From a bacterium (GTDB lineage Bacteria > Cyanobacteriota > Sericytochromatia > S15B-MN24 > UBA4093), in contig JAGIBK010000001.1 in NCBI GenBank assembly GCA_017744355.1, positions 434,001 to 498,000 of the forward strand: 64,000 nucleotides of DNA, written 5' to 3'. Positions 48,615-58,062 of the stretch are shown one piece after another. Under the pieces are notes generated by a model. It was given only the letters and a program-made list of their open reading frames with translations. It did not search any database and was not told where the DNA came from. Both the position numbers and the translations under genes were made by a program. How positions within the stretch are numbered: the first letter of the stretch is position 1; each line of letters opens with the position of its first letter.

Positions 48615-49766
48615 TTACTTGCCTTGGCCCAGGAGGGCGCGCGAGATGACGATCTTCTGGATCTCCGAGGTGCCCTCGTAGATCTCGGTGACCTTGGCGT
48701 CGCGGTAGAGCCGCTCGATGGGGAACTCGTCGGTGTAGCCGTAGCCACCGTGGATCTGGAGGCTCTCGTTGGTGGCCTCGCGGGCGGTCTTGCTCGCGAA
48801 GAGCTTGGCCATGGCGCCTTCCTTGTTCACGGGCATGCCTTCGTCCTTGAGCCACGCGGCCCGGTAGGTCAGCATGCGCGCGGCGTGGATCTTGGTGGTC
48901 ATGTCCGAGATCTTCCACTGGATGCCCTGGAAGCGGTTGATGGGCTTGCCGAAGGCCTCGCGCTCGTTCGAGAACTTCTTGGCGAGGTCGAGGGCGGCCT
49001 GGGCGATGCCCGTGGCCTGGGCGGCGATGCCGATGCGCCCGCTCTCGAGGGTCTTCATGGCGATCGCGAAGCCCTTGTTGAGCTCGCCGATCATGGCCGA
49101 CTTGGGCACTCGGCAGTTCTCGAGGACCAGGTCATAGGTCTCGCTGGTGCGCATGCCCATCTTGTGGGTCTTGCGGCCGAGGCTCAGGCCCGGTGTGCCG
49201 GCCTCGATCAGGAAGGCCGAGATGCCCTTGGCGCCGGGCTCGTTGGGGTTGGTCCGCGCGAAGAGCAGGAAGAGACCCGCACACTTGGCGTTGGTGATCC
49301 ACTGCTTGCTGCCGTTGAGGACGTAGAAGTCGCCGTCCTCTTCCGCCTTGGTGCGCAGGGCGGTAGCGTCCGAGCCGCAGCAGGGCTCGGTCAGGGCGAA
49401 GGCGCCGATCATCTCGCCCGAGCAGAGCTTTTCGAGGTACTTGGCCTTTTGCTCGTCGGTGCCGAACTCGTAAACCGAGCGGGTGTGGGCCGAGACGTGG
49501 ACTGAGTAGGCGCAGGCGAGGCCGGGGTCGGCCTTCGCGAGCTCCTCGACCACGGTCACGTAGTCGCGCAGGTTGGCGCCGGCGCCGCCGAACTCCTCGG
49601 GGATGGGCAGGCCGAGTACGCCCAGCTCGCCCAGCTTGCGGAAGACATCCACGGGGAAGTGGTCGTCGCGGTCCCACTGGGCGGTGTGGGGCGCGATTTC
49701 ACGGGCGGCGAACTGCTGGATCATCTCCTGCAGCGCGCGCTGATCGTCTGAGAATTCGAGATCCAT
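48615..49766 (-). CDS. Acyl-CoA dehydrogenase, second paralogue
   Basis: 383-residue dehydrogenase with the same plan: MDLEFSDDQRALQEMIQQFAAREIAPHTAQ, FALTEPCCGSDATAL, WITNAKCAGLFLLFA and a final EIYEGTSEIQKIVISRALL with the catalytic glutamate. The middle-domain sequence and an extra cysteine pair (PCCGSD) differ from its neighbour, so the two probably have different chain preference. The ATG follows AAGGAT. Order on the minus strand: thl, hbd, this gene, then the first paralogue. Confidence 0.94.
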   Translation of the reverse strand: MDLEFSDDQRALQEMIQQFAAREIAPHTAQWDRDDHFPVDVFRKLGELGVLGLPIPEEFGGAGANLRDYVTVVEELAKADPGLACAYSVHVSAHTRSVYEFGTDEQKAKYLEKLCSGEMIGAFALTEPCCGSDATALRTKAEEDGDFYVLNGSKQWITNAKCAGLFLLFARTNPNEPGAKGISAFLIEAGTPGLSLGRKTHKMGMRTSETYDLVLENCRVPKSAMIGELNKGFAIAMKTLESGRIGIAAQATGIAQAALDLAKKFSNEREAFGKPINRFQGIQWKISDMTTKIHAARMLTYRAAWLKDEGMPVNKEGAMAKLFASKTAREATNESLQIHGGYGYTDEFPIERLYRDAKVTEIYEGTSEIQKIVISRALLGQGK

Positions 49767-49795
49767 GGGGAATCCTTATGGGGTGAGGCGCTGCG

Positions 49796-50680
<885 letters not shown>

Positions 50681-50726
50681 GGTGAAAGTTCCTTTCTGGA
50701 GTTCGAGCTGCAGGCGCTCTACAACG

Positions 50727-51935
50727 TTAAGAAAGACGTTCGAGGATGACGGCGTCGCCCTGAGCGGCACCCGAGCAGATGGCCGCCACGCCGTAGCGGC
50801 CGCCGCGGCGCGAGAGCTCGTGGGCGAGCGATGCGACGATGCGAGCGCCGCTGGCGCCGATGGGGTGGCCGAGGGCGATCGCGCCGCCGTTGACGTTGGT
50901 GCGCTCGCGGATGGCTTCGAGCTTGCCCGCATCACCGCCCGAGAGGATCTCGGTCGAGCGCAGGGTGACGGCCGCGAAGGCCTCGTTGATCTCGAAGAGG
51001 TCCATCTGGTCGACGGTGAGGTTCGCCTGGGCGAGGGCCTTCTGGATGGCGAGGCCGGGCACGGTGGAGAGGTAGGCGGGCTCCTGACCGACCTTGGCGT
51101 GGCCGACGATGGCCGCCAGCGGCTTGAGGCCGAGCTCGTGGGCCTTGCGCTCGCTCATGAGCACGAGGGCCGCCGCGCCGTCGCTGATGCCGGGAGCGTT
51201 GCCCGCGGTGATCACGCCGTCCTTGGTGAAGGCTGCACGCAACTTGCCGAGCGCTTCAGTGGAGGTGTCGGGACGCACGCTCTCATCGCGCTTGACCATG
51301 ATGGGATCGCCCTTGCGCTGGGGGACGCCCACCGCGACGATCTCGGCGTCGAGGCGGCCCGCTTCGGCGGCCTCGTGGACCTTGTGGTGGCTGCGGACGG
51401 ACCAGGCGTCCATCTCTTCACGCTGCTGGCCGAACTCCTTGGCGGTGGTATCGCCGTGGACGCCCATCGCGACGTGGTGGAAGGCGCAGGTGAGGCCGTC
51501 GAACATCATGCCGTCGAGGACCTCGGCGTTGCCCATCCGGTAGCCCGAGCGGGCCTGCTTGAGGAGGTAGGGGGCGTTGGTCATGCTCTCCATGCCGCCC
51601 GCGACGAAGATCTCGCCGTCGCCGACGCGCTGGAGCTGGTCGGCCAGGGTGACGGCGCGCATGCCCGAGGCACAGACCTTGTTGATGGTCAGCGAGGGGA
51701 CGGTGGCGGGGATGCCGGCCTTGATGGCCGCCTGGCGCGAGGGGATCTGGCCCACGCCCGCCTGGAGGACGATGCCCATCAGGACGTTCTCGACCAGCTC
51801 GGGGGCGACCCCTGCACGCCGGAGAGCTTCCTCGATCACGAGCGCGCCCAGGTCGGGAGCCTTGAAATCCTTGAGGGCCCCGCTCATCTTGCCGAACGGC
51901 GTGCGAGCAGTACTGACGATGACGGTGCGATCCAT
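50727..51935 (-). CDS. Acetyl-CoA C-acetyltransferase (thiolase)
   Basis: 402-residue thiolase that joins two acetyl-CoA or cleaves acetoacetyl-CoA. Catalytic residues: the nucleophilic cysteine in [11 protein letters not shown] (about residue 88), the histidine in [18 protein letters not shown], and the second cysteine in [15 protein letters not shown] (usually CxGGGxG, so the loop is slightly different). It is the first gene of the leftward thl-hbd-dehydrogenase unit. The ATG follows GAGG. Confidence 0.93.
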   Translation of the reverse strand: MDRTVIVSTARTPFGKMSGALKDFKAPDLGALVIEEALRRAGVAPELVENVLMGIVLQAGVGQIPSRQAAIKAGIPATVPSLTINKVCASGMRAVTLADQLQRVGDGEIFVAGGMESMTNAPYLLKQARSGYRMGNAEVLDGMMFDGLTCAFHHVAMGVHGDTTAKEFGQQREEMDAWSVRSHHKVHEAAEAGRLDAEIVAVGVPQRKGDPIMVKRDESVRPDTSTEALGKLRAAFTKDGVITAGNAPGISDGAAALVLMSERKAHELGLKPLAAIVGHAKVGQEPAYLSTVPGLAIQKALAQANLTVDQMDLFEINEAFAAVTLRSTEILSGGDAGKLEAIRERTNVNGGAIALGHPIGASGARIVASLAHELSRRGGRYGVAAICSGAAQGDAVILERLS

Positions 51936-52013
51936 CTGTTCTGAACCTCGTTGTGCTAGGTATGACGCGGGAATCGAAGCTTTAACCCGCGTTTAAAATT
52001 TTAGCACAGGGGC

Positions 52014-52307
52014 TTACCAGTTGCGATCGCGGTTCCGGGCGAGCTTGGCGAGGGTCGCGGCTTCGAGATCGACCCCCGAGACATCCGCGAGCTGCATGAG
52101 GTAGAGGAAGACGTCGGCGAGCTCATCACCAAGCGCCTCGGGATCGGCCGCATCGCCCCACTGGAAGTGCTCAAGCACTTCGGCCGCCTCGATGGCGAGC
52201 GACTTGGCGAGGTTCGAGGGGGTCTGGGGACGCTTGGAGTCCGGCTCGTACCAGCCCTTGGCTCGGACGAATTCGTGCATTCGCGCGGTGAGTTCCTTGA
52301 GGTCCAT
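52014..52307 (-). CDS. MazG-like nucleotide pyrophosphohydrolase
   Basis: 97-residue all-helical protein of the MazG/RS21-C6 type: NLAKSLAIEAAEVLEHFQWG supplies the metal-binding EAAE, followed by LGDELADVFLYLMQLAD with the second pair of acidic residues. Members hydrolyse NTPs or dCTP analogues for nucleotide-pool cleaning. It starts 3 bp after the crotonase, so it is cotranscribed with it. Confidence 0.87.
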   Translation of the reverse strand: MDLKELTARMHEFVRAKGWYEPDSKRPQTPSNLAKSLAIEAAEVLEHFQWGDAADPEALGDELADVFLYLMQLADVSGVDLEAATLAKLARNRDRNW

Positions 52308-52310
52308 GGC

Positions 52311-53054
52311 TTAGCGCTTCGCCGCCTCCCAGGCCCGCAGGCGATCCTGGATGCCCGGCTGGCGGAAGCAGTTGGCGAAGGCCTCCTGCTCGAAGAAGAA
52401 GTCGGCCCGCTCGGTCATGCCGATGGTCTCCTTCGTCTGGCGCAGGGCGTAGGCGTCGCGGCCTTCGAGCTCTTCGGCCCAGCGCATCGCTTCCGTCTTC
52501 ACGTCCTCGGCCACCGCGTTGACGAGCCCCCAGCGCTCGGCGCATTCGGCGTCGATCACCCGGCCCAGGAACATCAGCTCCTTGGTGCGGGCGGTGCCGA
52601 TGATGCCGGGGCAGCGCTGGGTACCGCCGAAGCCGGGCAGGATCCCGAGCTTGCTCGCGGGGTAGCAGAATCGCGCATGGGGAGCCGCAAGGCGCAAATC
52701 GCAGGCGAGCGCGAGCTCCAGCCCGCCGCCGTAGGCCAGGCCGTTGAGGGCCGCGATGACCGGCGCCGGGAAGTCGGCGAGGAGCGCCGTCACGCTCTGG
52801 CCCAGGTGCGAGAAGTCCAGGGCGGCCGCGGGCGTCAGCTCGGCGATCTCGTTGAGGTTGGCCCCGGCGCTGAAGGCGCGATCGCCCGAGCCCGTCAGGA
52901 CCAGCGCCGTGAGCCCTGCCTGCTGCGAGAGGCGCAGCAGGATCTGGCGCAGGGCTTCGAGGGTGGCGCGGTGCAGGATGTTGAGGCCGTGCTCCCCCTC
53001 CAGCGTGAGGGTGACGACGCCATCACGGCGCTCTTCGAGGATGCGGGTCGGCAT
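52311..53054 (-). CDS. Crotonase family protein with an altered catalytic site
   Basis: 247-residue enoyl-CoA hydratase/isomerase homologue. The oxyanion block AFSAGANLNEI and the first catalytic glutamate in NGLAYGGGLELALACDLRL are present. The second glutamate, normally in PEV.LG, is replaced: FCYPASKLGILPG. Hydratase activity is therefore doubtful; an isomerase, dehalogenase or hydrolase activity of the superfamily is more likely. GGAGG lies 7 bp before the ATG. Its promoter region contains the second copy of the 31-bp element of the SLH-porin promoter. MazG-like gene follows. Confidence 0.85.
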   Translation of the reverse strand: MPTRILEERRDGVVTLTLEGEHGLNILHRATLEALRQILLRLSQQAGLTALVLTGSGDRAFSAGANLNEIAELTPAAALDFSHLGQSVTALLADFPAPVIAALNGLAYGGGLELALACDLRLAAPHARFCYPASKLGILPGFGGTQRCPGIIGTARTKELMFLGRVIDAECAERWGLVNAVAEDVKTEAMRWAEELEGRDAYALRQTKETIGMTERADFFFEQEAFANCFRQPGIQDRLRAWEAAKR

Positions 53055-53098
53055 GACGGGCCTCCGGTGCGACGAAAGAGGGAACGGCTGTCTAAAGT

Positions 53099-53129
53099 TA
53101 GAGCATCTAACAAAACCAGGCATGTGTCG
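53099..53129 (-). repeat. 31-bp promoter-region element, copy 2
   Basis: Matches 15598-15628 at 29 of 31 positions and lies in the same orientation upstream of a leftward gene. On the minus strand it runs up to a -10-like TGCTCTAAC (hexamer 53097-53102), with a leader of about 36 bases to the crotonase ATG. Confidence 0.7.
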
Positions 53130-53233
53130 AGCGCCCGGGTGGCAAGCCCCGCGCGGTGCGGACGAGCGATGCGCCCGTGTGGCGCCTCTGCTACGCTCTG
53201 CGCATCGAGCGAGACGAACCAGGGAGGTGTGCC

Positions 53234-53512
53234 ATGCCCGATGCGGTCATCGTGTATTCGCAAGAAGGATGCCCGCCCTGCGGCGCGGTCAAGGAGTACC
53301 TGACGCGCAGGGGCGTGCCATTCGTCGTCAAGGACATCGGCCGGGACGTGTCGGCCCGCAACGAGTTCCTGCGCAAGGGCTTTAGGGGGACGCCCGTCGT
53401 CCTCGTCGGGGACGAGGCCATCGTGGGCTTCGACCGTGCGCGGATCGATCGGGCCTTGCTGCGCCAGCCGAGAGGTGAGCAAGCGAAAACCCCCGTCGAC
53501 ATCGTCTGGTGA
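53234..53512 (+). CDS. Glutaredoxin/NrdH-like redox protein
   Basis: 92-residue thioredoxin-fold protein: VIVYSQEGCPPCGAVKEYLTRRGVPFVVKDI with the CPPC redox centre at residues 13-16, and FRGTPVVLVGDEAIVGFDRARID with the cis-proline and the GF-D motif of the family. Reduces small disulfides or ribonucleotide reductase. GGGAGG precedes the ATG. It faces kamA, and its last codons form part of the kamA terminator. Confidence 0.87.
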   Translation: MPDAVIVYSQEGCPPCGAVKEYLTRRGVPFVVKDIGRDVSARNEFLRKGFRGTPVVLVGDEAIVGFDRARIDRALLRQPRGEQAKTPVDIVW

Positions 53513-53526
53513 CGGTGCGACGGGGG
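53490..53526 (-). terminator. Terminator of kamA, overlapping the glutaredoxin gene end
   Basis: CCCCCGTCG (53490-53498) pairs with its complement (53518-53526) around a 19-base loop. On the minus strand it is followed by GTTTTCG. Confidence 0.65.
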
Positions 53527-53546
53527 CGAAAGGCGGGGCCGGGGTC

Positions 53547-54935
<1,389 letters not shown>

Positions 54936-55281
54936 CGTAATGTCTCCTGTCATCTAGATACCAAGCACGGGGTGAGATGACAGAGGATCACAGGCCGTAT
55001 TGGGGCTTGTCGCCGCATCCAAAGGCAGGATCGTAGGACAAGGGGTTCTACCTCCATTGCGCATCACAAGACGAAGCGGGCGCCAGGGCCGCTCATCACT
55101 ACTTTAGCCGGACTTCGAAAGCGTGGCAATCATTTATGACGCTTCGTGAAGACATGGTAAGCGTTTTATGATAAGGTAATGTAAAGGATTGGTTAATCAA
55201 GTTTTGACCATCCCGTTATTACTCCCCAATCTGGCCTGAGTCTTTTCAGCCAGGTCGTCTCATTGAGGTTTCATCAACACT
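54936..55281. other. 346-bp intergenic region with a structured kamA leader
   Basis: No coding capacity is seen. On the kamA side the leader RNA (minus strand) can form a helix 54947-54954 with 54976-54983 that overlaps the AGGAG ribosome site, and a second, nested helix 55006-55011 with 55037-55042 enclosing 55017-55020 with 55028-55031. The pattern does not match the lysine riboswitch that I know. The half nearer the lipoprotein gene (55130-55260) is AT-rich; TTGACC followed at 17 bp by CAATCT is a weak candidate promoter for 55282. Confidence 0.5.
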
Positions 55282-55806
55282 ATGAACAAGCTTTTGGTTC
55301 GCGGTCTCTTCGCTGCCGCCCTCGCTTTCGGAACCGTCTCGCTGACGGCCTGCCCCGCGCCTTACACCCTTCCCACCACCGCCGGTGCGGAGCTGACCGA
55401 GGACTTCTGGAAGAGCTACTATCCCGAGTTCAAGCAGGACATGAGCTGGACCTACGCCGTCACCAGCACCGCTTCCGGCAGCGAGGGCACCGCTGAGGCC
55501 CTCTGGAAGGTGACCGAGGTCAAGGACGGTGTTGCCACCGTCAAGATGACCGTCAAGATGGGTGAGACCACCATCTCCGACGAGACCGACACCCTCAGCA
55601 AGAAGGGCCCCGGCAAGGCCGCCTCGGGCGTCAAGTACGAGAAGACCGAGACCGTGACGGTCGCGGCCGGCGAGTTCAAGGACGCCGTCAAGGGCAAGGC
55701 CACCATGGACGGTTCAGAGACCACCATGTGGGTTGCCAAGGGCGTGGGCATCATCAAGCTGGAGTCGACGGGCAGCAAGATGGAGCTGAAGGCGAAGTCC
55801 TTCTAG
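55282..55806 (+). CDS. Lipoprotein of unknown function (DUF3108/TapB-like)
   Basis: 174-residue lipoprotein: signal peptide ending LTAC (cysteine near 24), then one beta-rich domain with WTYAVTSTASGSEGTAEALWKVTEVKDGVATVKM, VAAGEFKDAVKGKATMDGSETTMWVAKGVGIIKLES. The order (a strand pair ending in V..GEFKDA, then TTMW.AKGVG.IK) is seen in the DUF3108/TapB families, which resemble LolA folds. Single gene followed by a good terminator. Function unknown. Confidence 0.75.
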   Translation: MNKLLVRGLFAAALAFGTVSLTACPAPYTLPTTAGAELTEDFWKSYYPEFKQDMSWTYAVTSTASGSEGTAEALWKVTEVKDGVATVKMTVKMGETTISDETDTLSKKGPGKAASGVKYEKTETVTVAAGEFKDAVKGKATMDGSETTMWVAKGVGIIKLESTGSKMELKAKSF

Positions 55807-55826
55807 TCCGAATCTTCCATATTGGC

Positions 55827-55853
55827 TTGGCCGGCGGTTCGTCCGCCGGCCAA
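55827..55853 (+). terminator. Terminator after the 174-residue lipoprotein
   Basis: An 11-bp perfect stem (55827-55837 with 55843-55853) with TTCGT loop; the downstream U-run is weak (TGTCGTTT). Confidence 0.75.
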
Positions 55854-55884
55854 TGTCGTTTGGAGGCCGCCCAGGCGCGCTTTC

Positions 55885-55914
55885 TTGCTTCGGTTCGCGG
55901 GTCTGGTGTAAGAT
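55885..55914 (+). promoter_or_regulatory. Candidate promoter of gmk-rpoZ-coaBC-priA
   Basis: TTGCTT (55885-55890), an 18-bp spacer and TAAGAT (55909-55914), about 80 bp before the gmk start. A hairpin (CTTGCGGT with ACCGCGAG around 55925-55950) lies in the leader. Confidence 0.35.
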
Positions 55915-55992
55915 GGGTGACTACTCTTGCGGTGTTTAAACCGCGAGCAGTGCGCGACTTCAACGCCTTCAGTCACAAGGATCATTCCGACA

Positions 55993-56634
55993 TTGGAAAC
56001 GACGCGGAACAACTTACGCGACGAAGCCCAGCGCCATGCGACCCGCAAGCGCGAGGGCATGCTGATCGTCATCTCCGGCCCGTCTGGCGTCGGCAAGGGC
56101 ACGCTCGTCAAGGTGCTCCGGGCCCAGATGCCCGGGCTTAACCTCTCGGTCTCGGTGACGACCCGCGCCCCGCGCGCCGGGGAAGAAGAAGGCAAACACT
56201 ACTTCTTCCGCACCGAGGAGCAGTTCCGACAGATGGTCGAAGATGGCGACCTGCTTGAGTACGCCCAGTTCGTCAACGGCCTGTTCTACGGCACGCCCCG
56301 CGCCTACGTCGAGGAGCAGATCCGCAACGGCCACGACGTGATCCTCGAGATCGACGTCAAGGGCGCGATCCAGGTCAAGGAGCGCTGGCCCCACGGCGTC
56401 TACGTCTTCCTGCTCCCCCCCACGCTGGAGGAGCTCGAGGCGCGCCTGGTCAAGCGCCAGACCGAGGCGGTCGAGGCCATCCGCCAGCGACTTTCGGTCG
56501 TGGTGGACGAGCTCAACTTCCTGCCCCTCTACGATTATCAGGTGGTCAACGACGACCTCGATAAGGCCGCCGAAAAGCTTCAGGCGATCATCAACGCCGA
56601 ACGGTGCCGCATCAGCCGGCACCTCCCGCACTAG
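55993..56634 (+). CDS. gmk: Guanylate kinase
   Basis: Phosphorylates GMP to GDP with ATP. The core from residue 23 on has the P-loop VISGPSGVGKGTLVK, the GMP-binding SVTTRAPRAGEEEGKHYFF, GTPRAYVEEQI, and IEIDVKGAIQVKE. The start is uncertain: TTG at 55993 has AAGGATC before it and adds a 22-residue basic leader, while ATG at 56059 gives MLIVISGPSG but its GAGGG is only 1-2 bases away. First gene of gmk-rpoZ-coaBC-priA, an order conserved in many bacteria. Confidence 0.93.
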   Translation: METTRNNLRDEAQRHATRKREGMLIVISGPSGVGKGTLVKVLRAQMPGLNLSVSVTTRAPRAGEEEGKHYFFRTEEQFRQMVEDGDLLEYAQFVNGLFYGTPRAYVEEQIRNGHDVILEIDVKGAIQVKERWPHGVYVFLLPPTLEELEARLVKRQTEAVEAIRQRLSVVVDELNFLPLYDYQVVNDDLDKAAEKLQAIINAERCRISRHLPH

Positions 56635-56671
56635 TCCGGGCGCCCACGCTCACCTCAGAAAGGTCCTCATC

Positions 56672-56860
56672 ATGCACAGCGAACTCCTGGCCACCTGCGA
56701 CAACAAGTACGAGCTGGTGCTCGACGTCGCCCGCCGCGCCAAGCACCTCAAGGACGACATCCAGCGCGACGGCAGCATCGAGGTCAACAAGCCCATCCCC
56801 CTGGCCATCCAGGAGATGGTCCAGGAAGGCAAGGCTGCCGAGGGCGGCCAAGAAGGCTAA
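56672..56860 (+). CDS. rpoZ: RNA polymerase omega subunit
   Basis: 62-residue omega subunit, which helps assemble the beta' subunit. The pattern LLATCDNKYELVLDVARRAKHL followed by NKPIPLAIQEMVQEGK corresponds to the family (NRYELVLVAAKRAR ... KPVTIALREI). It is short but complete. It lies between gmk and coaBC in the conserved order, 37 bp after gmk, with GAAAGGTCC before the ATG. Confidence 0.9.
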   Translation: MHSELLATCDNKYELVLDVARRAKHLKDDIQRDGSIEVNKPIPLAIQEMVQEGKAAEGGQEG

Positions 56861-56864
56861 AGCC

Positions 56865-58058
56865 ATGCCCGTCCTGCTCCTCGGAGTCTCGGGCGGGATC
56901 GCGGTCTATAAAGCCGTCGAGCTGACCTCCCTGCTGCGCAAGCGCGGCTGGGAGGTTCGCGTCGTCATGACCGAGAATGCGACCCGCTTCGTCACCCCCC
57001 TCACCTTCCAGACCATGTCCCGGCACCGGGTGCACGTGGACCAGTTCGCCCTCGGTGACGACTGGCAGGTCGAGCACATCGACTTGGTCAAGGGCGTGGA
57101 CCTCGCGGCGGTGGTCCCGGCGTCGGCCAACGGGCTCGCGAAGCTCGCCCACGGCATCGCGGACGATTTGCTCTCGACGACCCTGCTCGCGCTGCGCTGC
57201 CCGCTCTTGGTCGCGCCCGCGATGAACACGGCCATGTGGGAGCACCCGGCGACGCGCGCCAACCTCGACATCCTGCGCGCCCGCGGGGTCGAGGTGATCG
57301 CGCCCCAGGCCGAAGGTGAGCTCGCTTGCGGGGACGTGGGAGCAGGGAAGCTTGCGACGGTCGAGGCGATCGCCGAGGCCCTGGAGCGGGCTCTGCGGCG
57401 CGGGGAGTCGCTCCAAGGGCGCCGGGTGCTCGTGACCGCGGGCGGGACCCGCGAGCCCATCGACCCGGTGCGGTACGTGGGCAACCGATCCAGCGGCAAG
57501 ATGGGCCATGCGATCGCCGAGGCCGCCTGCGCCCGAGGCGCCGAGGTGACCCTGGTGACCACCGCGGGCCTGCCTGCCCCTGCTGGGGCCGAGGTCGTGC
57601 GGGTCGCGACCGCTGCCGAGCTGCAGCGCGCGGTCGAGGAGCGCTTTGCCGCTTCGGACGTGCTCGTGATGGCGGCCGCCGTGGCGGATTATCGGCCCGT
57701 TGCGGCCGCGCCTTCCAAGATCAAGAAGAGCGGCGATCGCCTGGTCATCGAACTGGAACCCACGGTGGACGTGCTTGCGAGCCTTGCGCCCAGCAAGCGT
57801 GCAGATCAGCTCGTGGTGGGCTTCGCCGCCGAAACCGACGACGTGCTCGGCTACGCGGCAGGGAAGCTTGCGCGCAAGGGGCTGGATCTCATCGTCGCCA
57901 ACGACGTGTCGCGCGCGGACATCGGCTTCGAGTCGGATGCGAACGCCGTGACCGTGCTCGATGCCGAAGGCGTCGTCTGCGAGGTGCCGCGCGCTCCCAA
58001 AACGGTGGTCGCCGCGCGCATCCTGGATGTGATCGCCGATCGCCTACCGCAGCCCTGA
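56865..58058 (+). CDS. coaBC: Bifunctional phosphopantothenoylcysteine decarboxylase/synthase
   Basis: Catalyses two steps of coenzyme A synthesis: joining cysteine to phosphopantothenate and decarboxylating the product. The 397-residue protein has the FMN-dependent decarboxylase CoaC part (GVSGGIAVYKAVELTSLLRKRG, PASANGLAKLAHGIADDLLSTTLLA, APAMNTAMWEHPAT; catalytic PAMN present) and the CoaB part (VTAGGTREPIDPVRYVGNRSSGKMGHAIAEAA, AAAVADYRP, GFAAETDD). ATG 4 bp after the rpoZ stop. CoA supply agrees with the heavy acyl-CoA metabolism in the region. Confidence 0.95.
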   Translation: MPVLLLGVSGGIAVYKAVELTSLLRKRGWEVRVVMTENATRFVTPLTFQTMSRHRVHVDQFALGDDWQVEHIDLVKGVDLAAVVPASANGLAKLAHGIADDLLSTTLLALRCPLLVAPAMNTAMWEHPATRANLDILRARGVEVIAPQAEGELACGDVGAGKLATVEAIAEALERALRRGESLQGRRVLVTAGGTREPIDPVRYVGNRSSGKMGHAIAEAACARGAEVTLVTTAGLPAPAGAEVVRVATAAELQRAVEERFAASDVLVMAAAVADYRPVAAAPSKIKKSGDRLVIELEPTVDVLASLAPSKRADQLVVGFAAETDDVLGYAAGKLARKGLDLIVANDVSRADIGFESDANAVTVLDAEGVVCEVPRAPKTVVAARILDVIADRLPQP

Positions 58059-58062
58059 GCCC

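Noticed and set aside
54936..55140. Lysine riboswitch upstream of kamA
   Set aside because: The characteristic conserved core of the L box is not present; only unassigned helices are seen.
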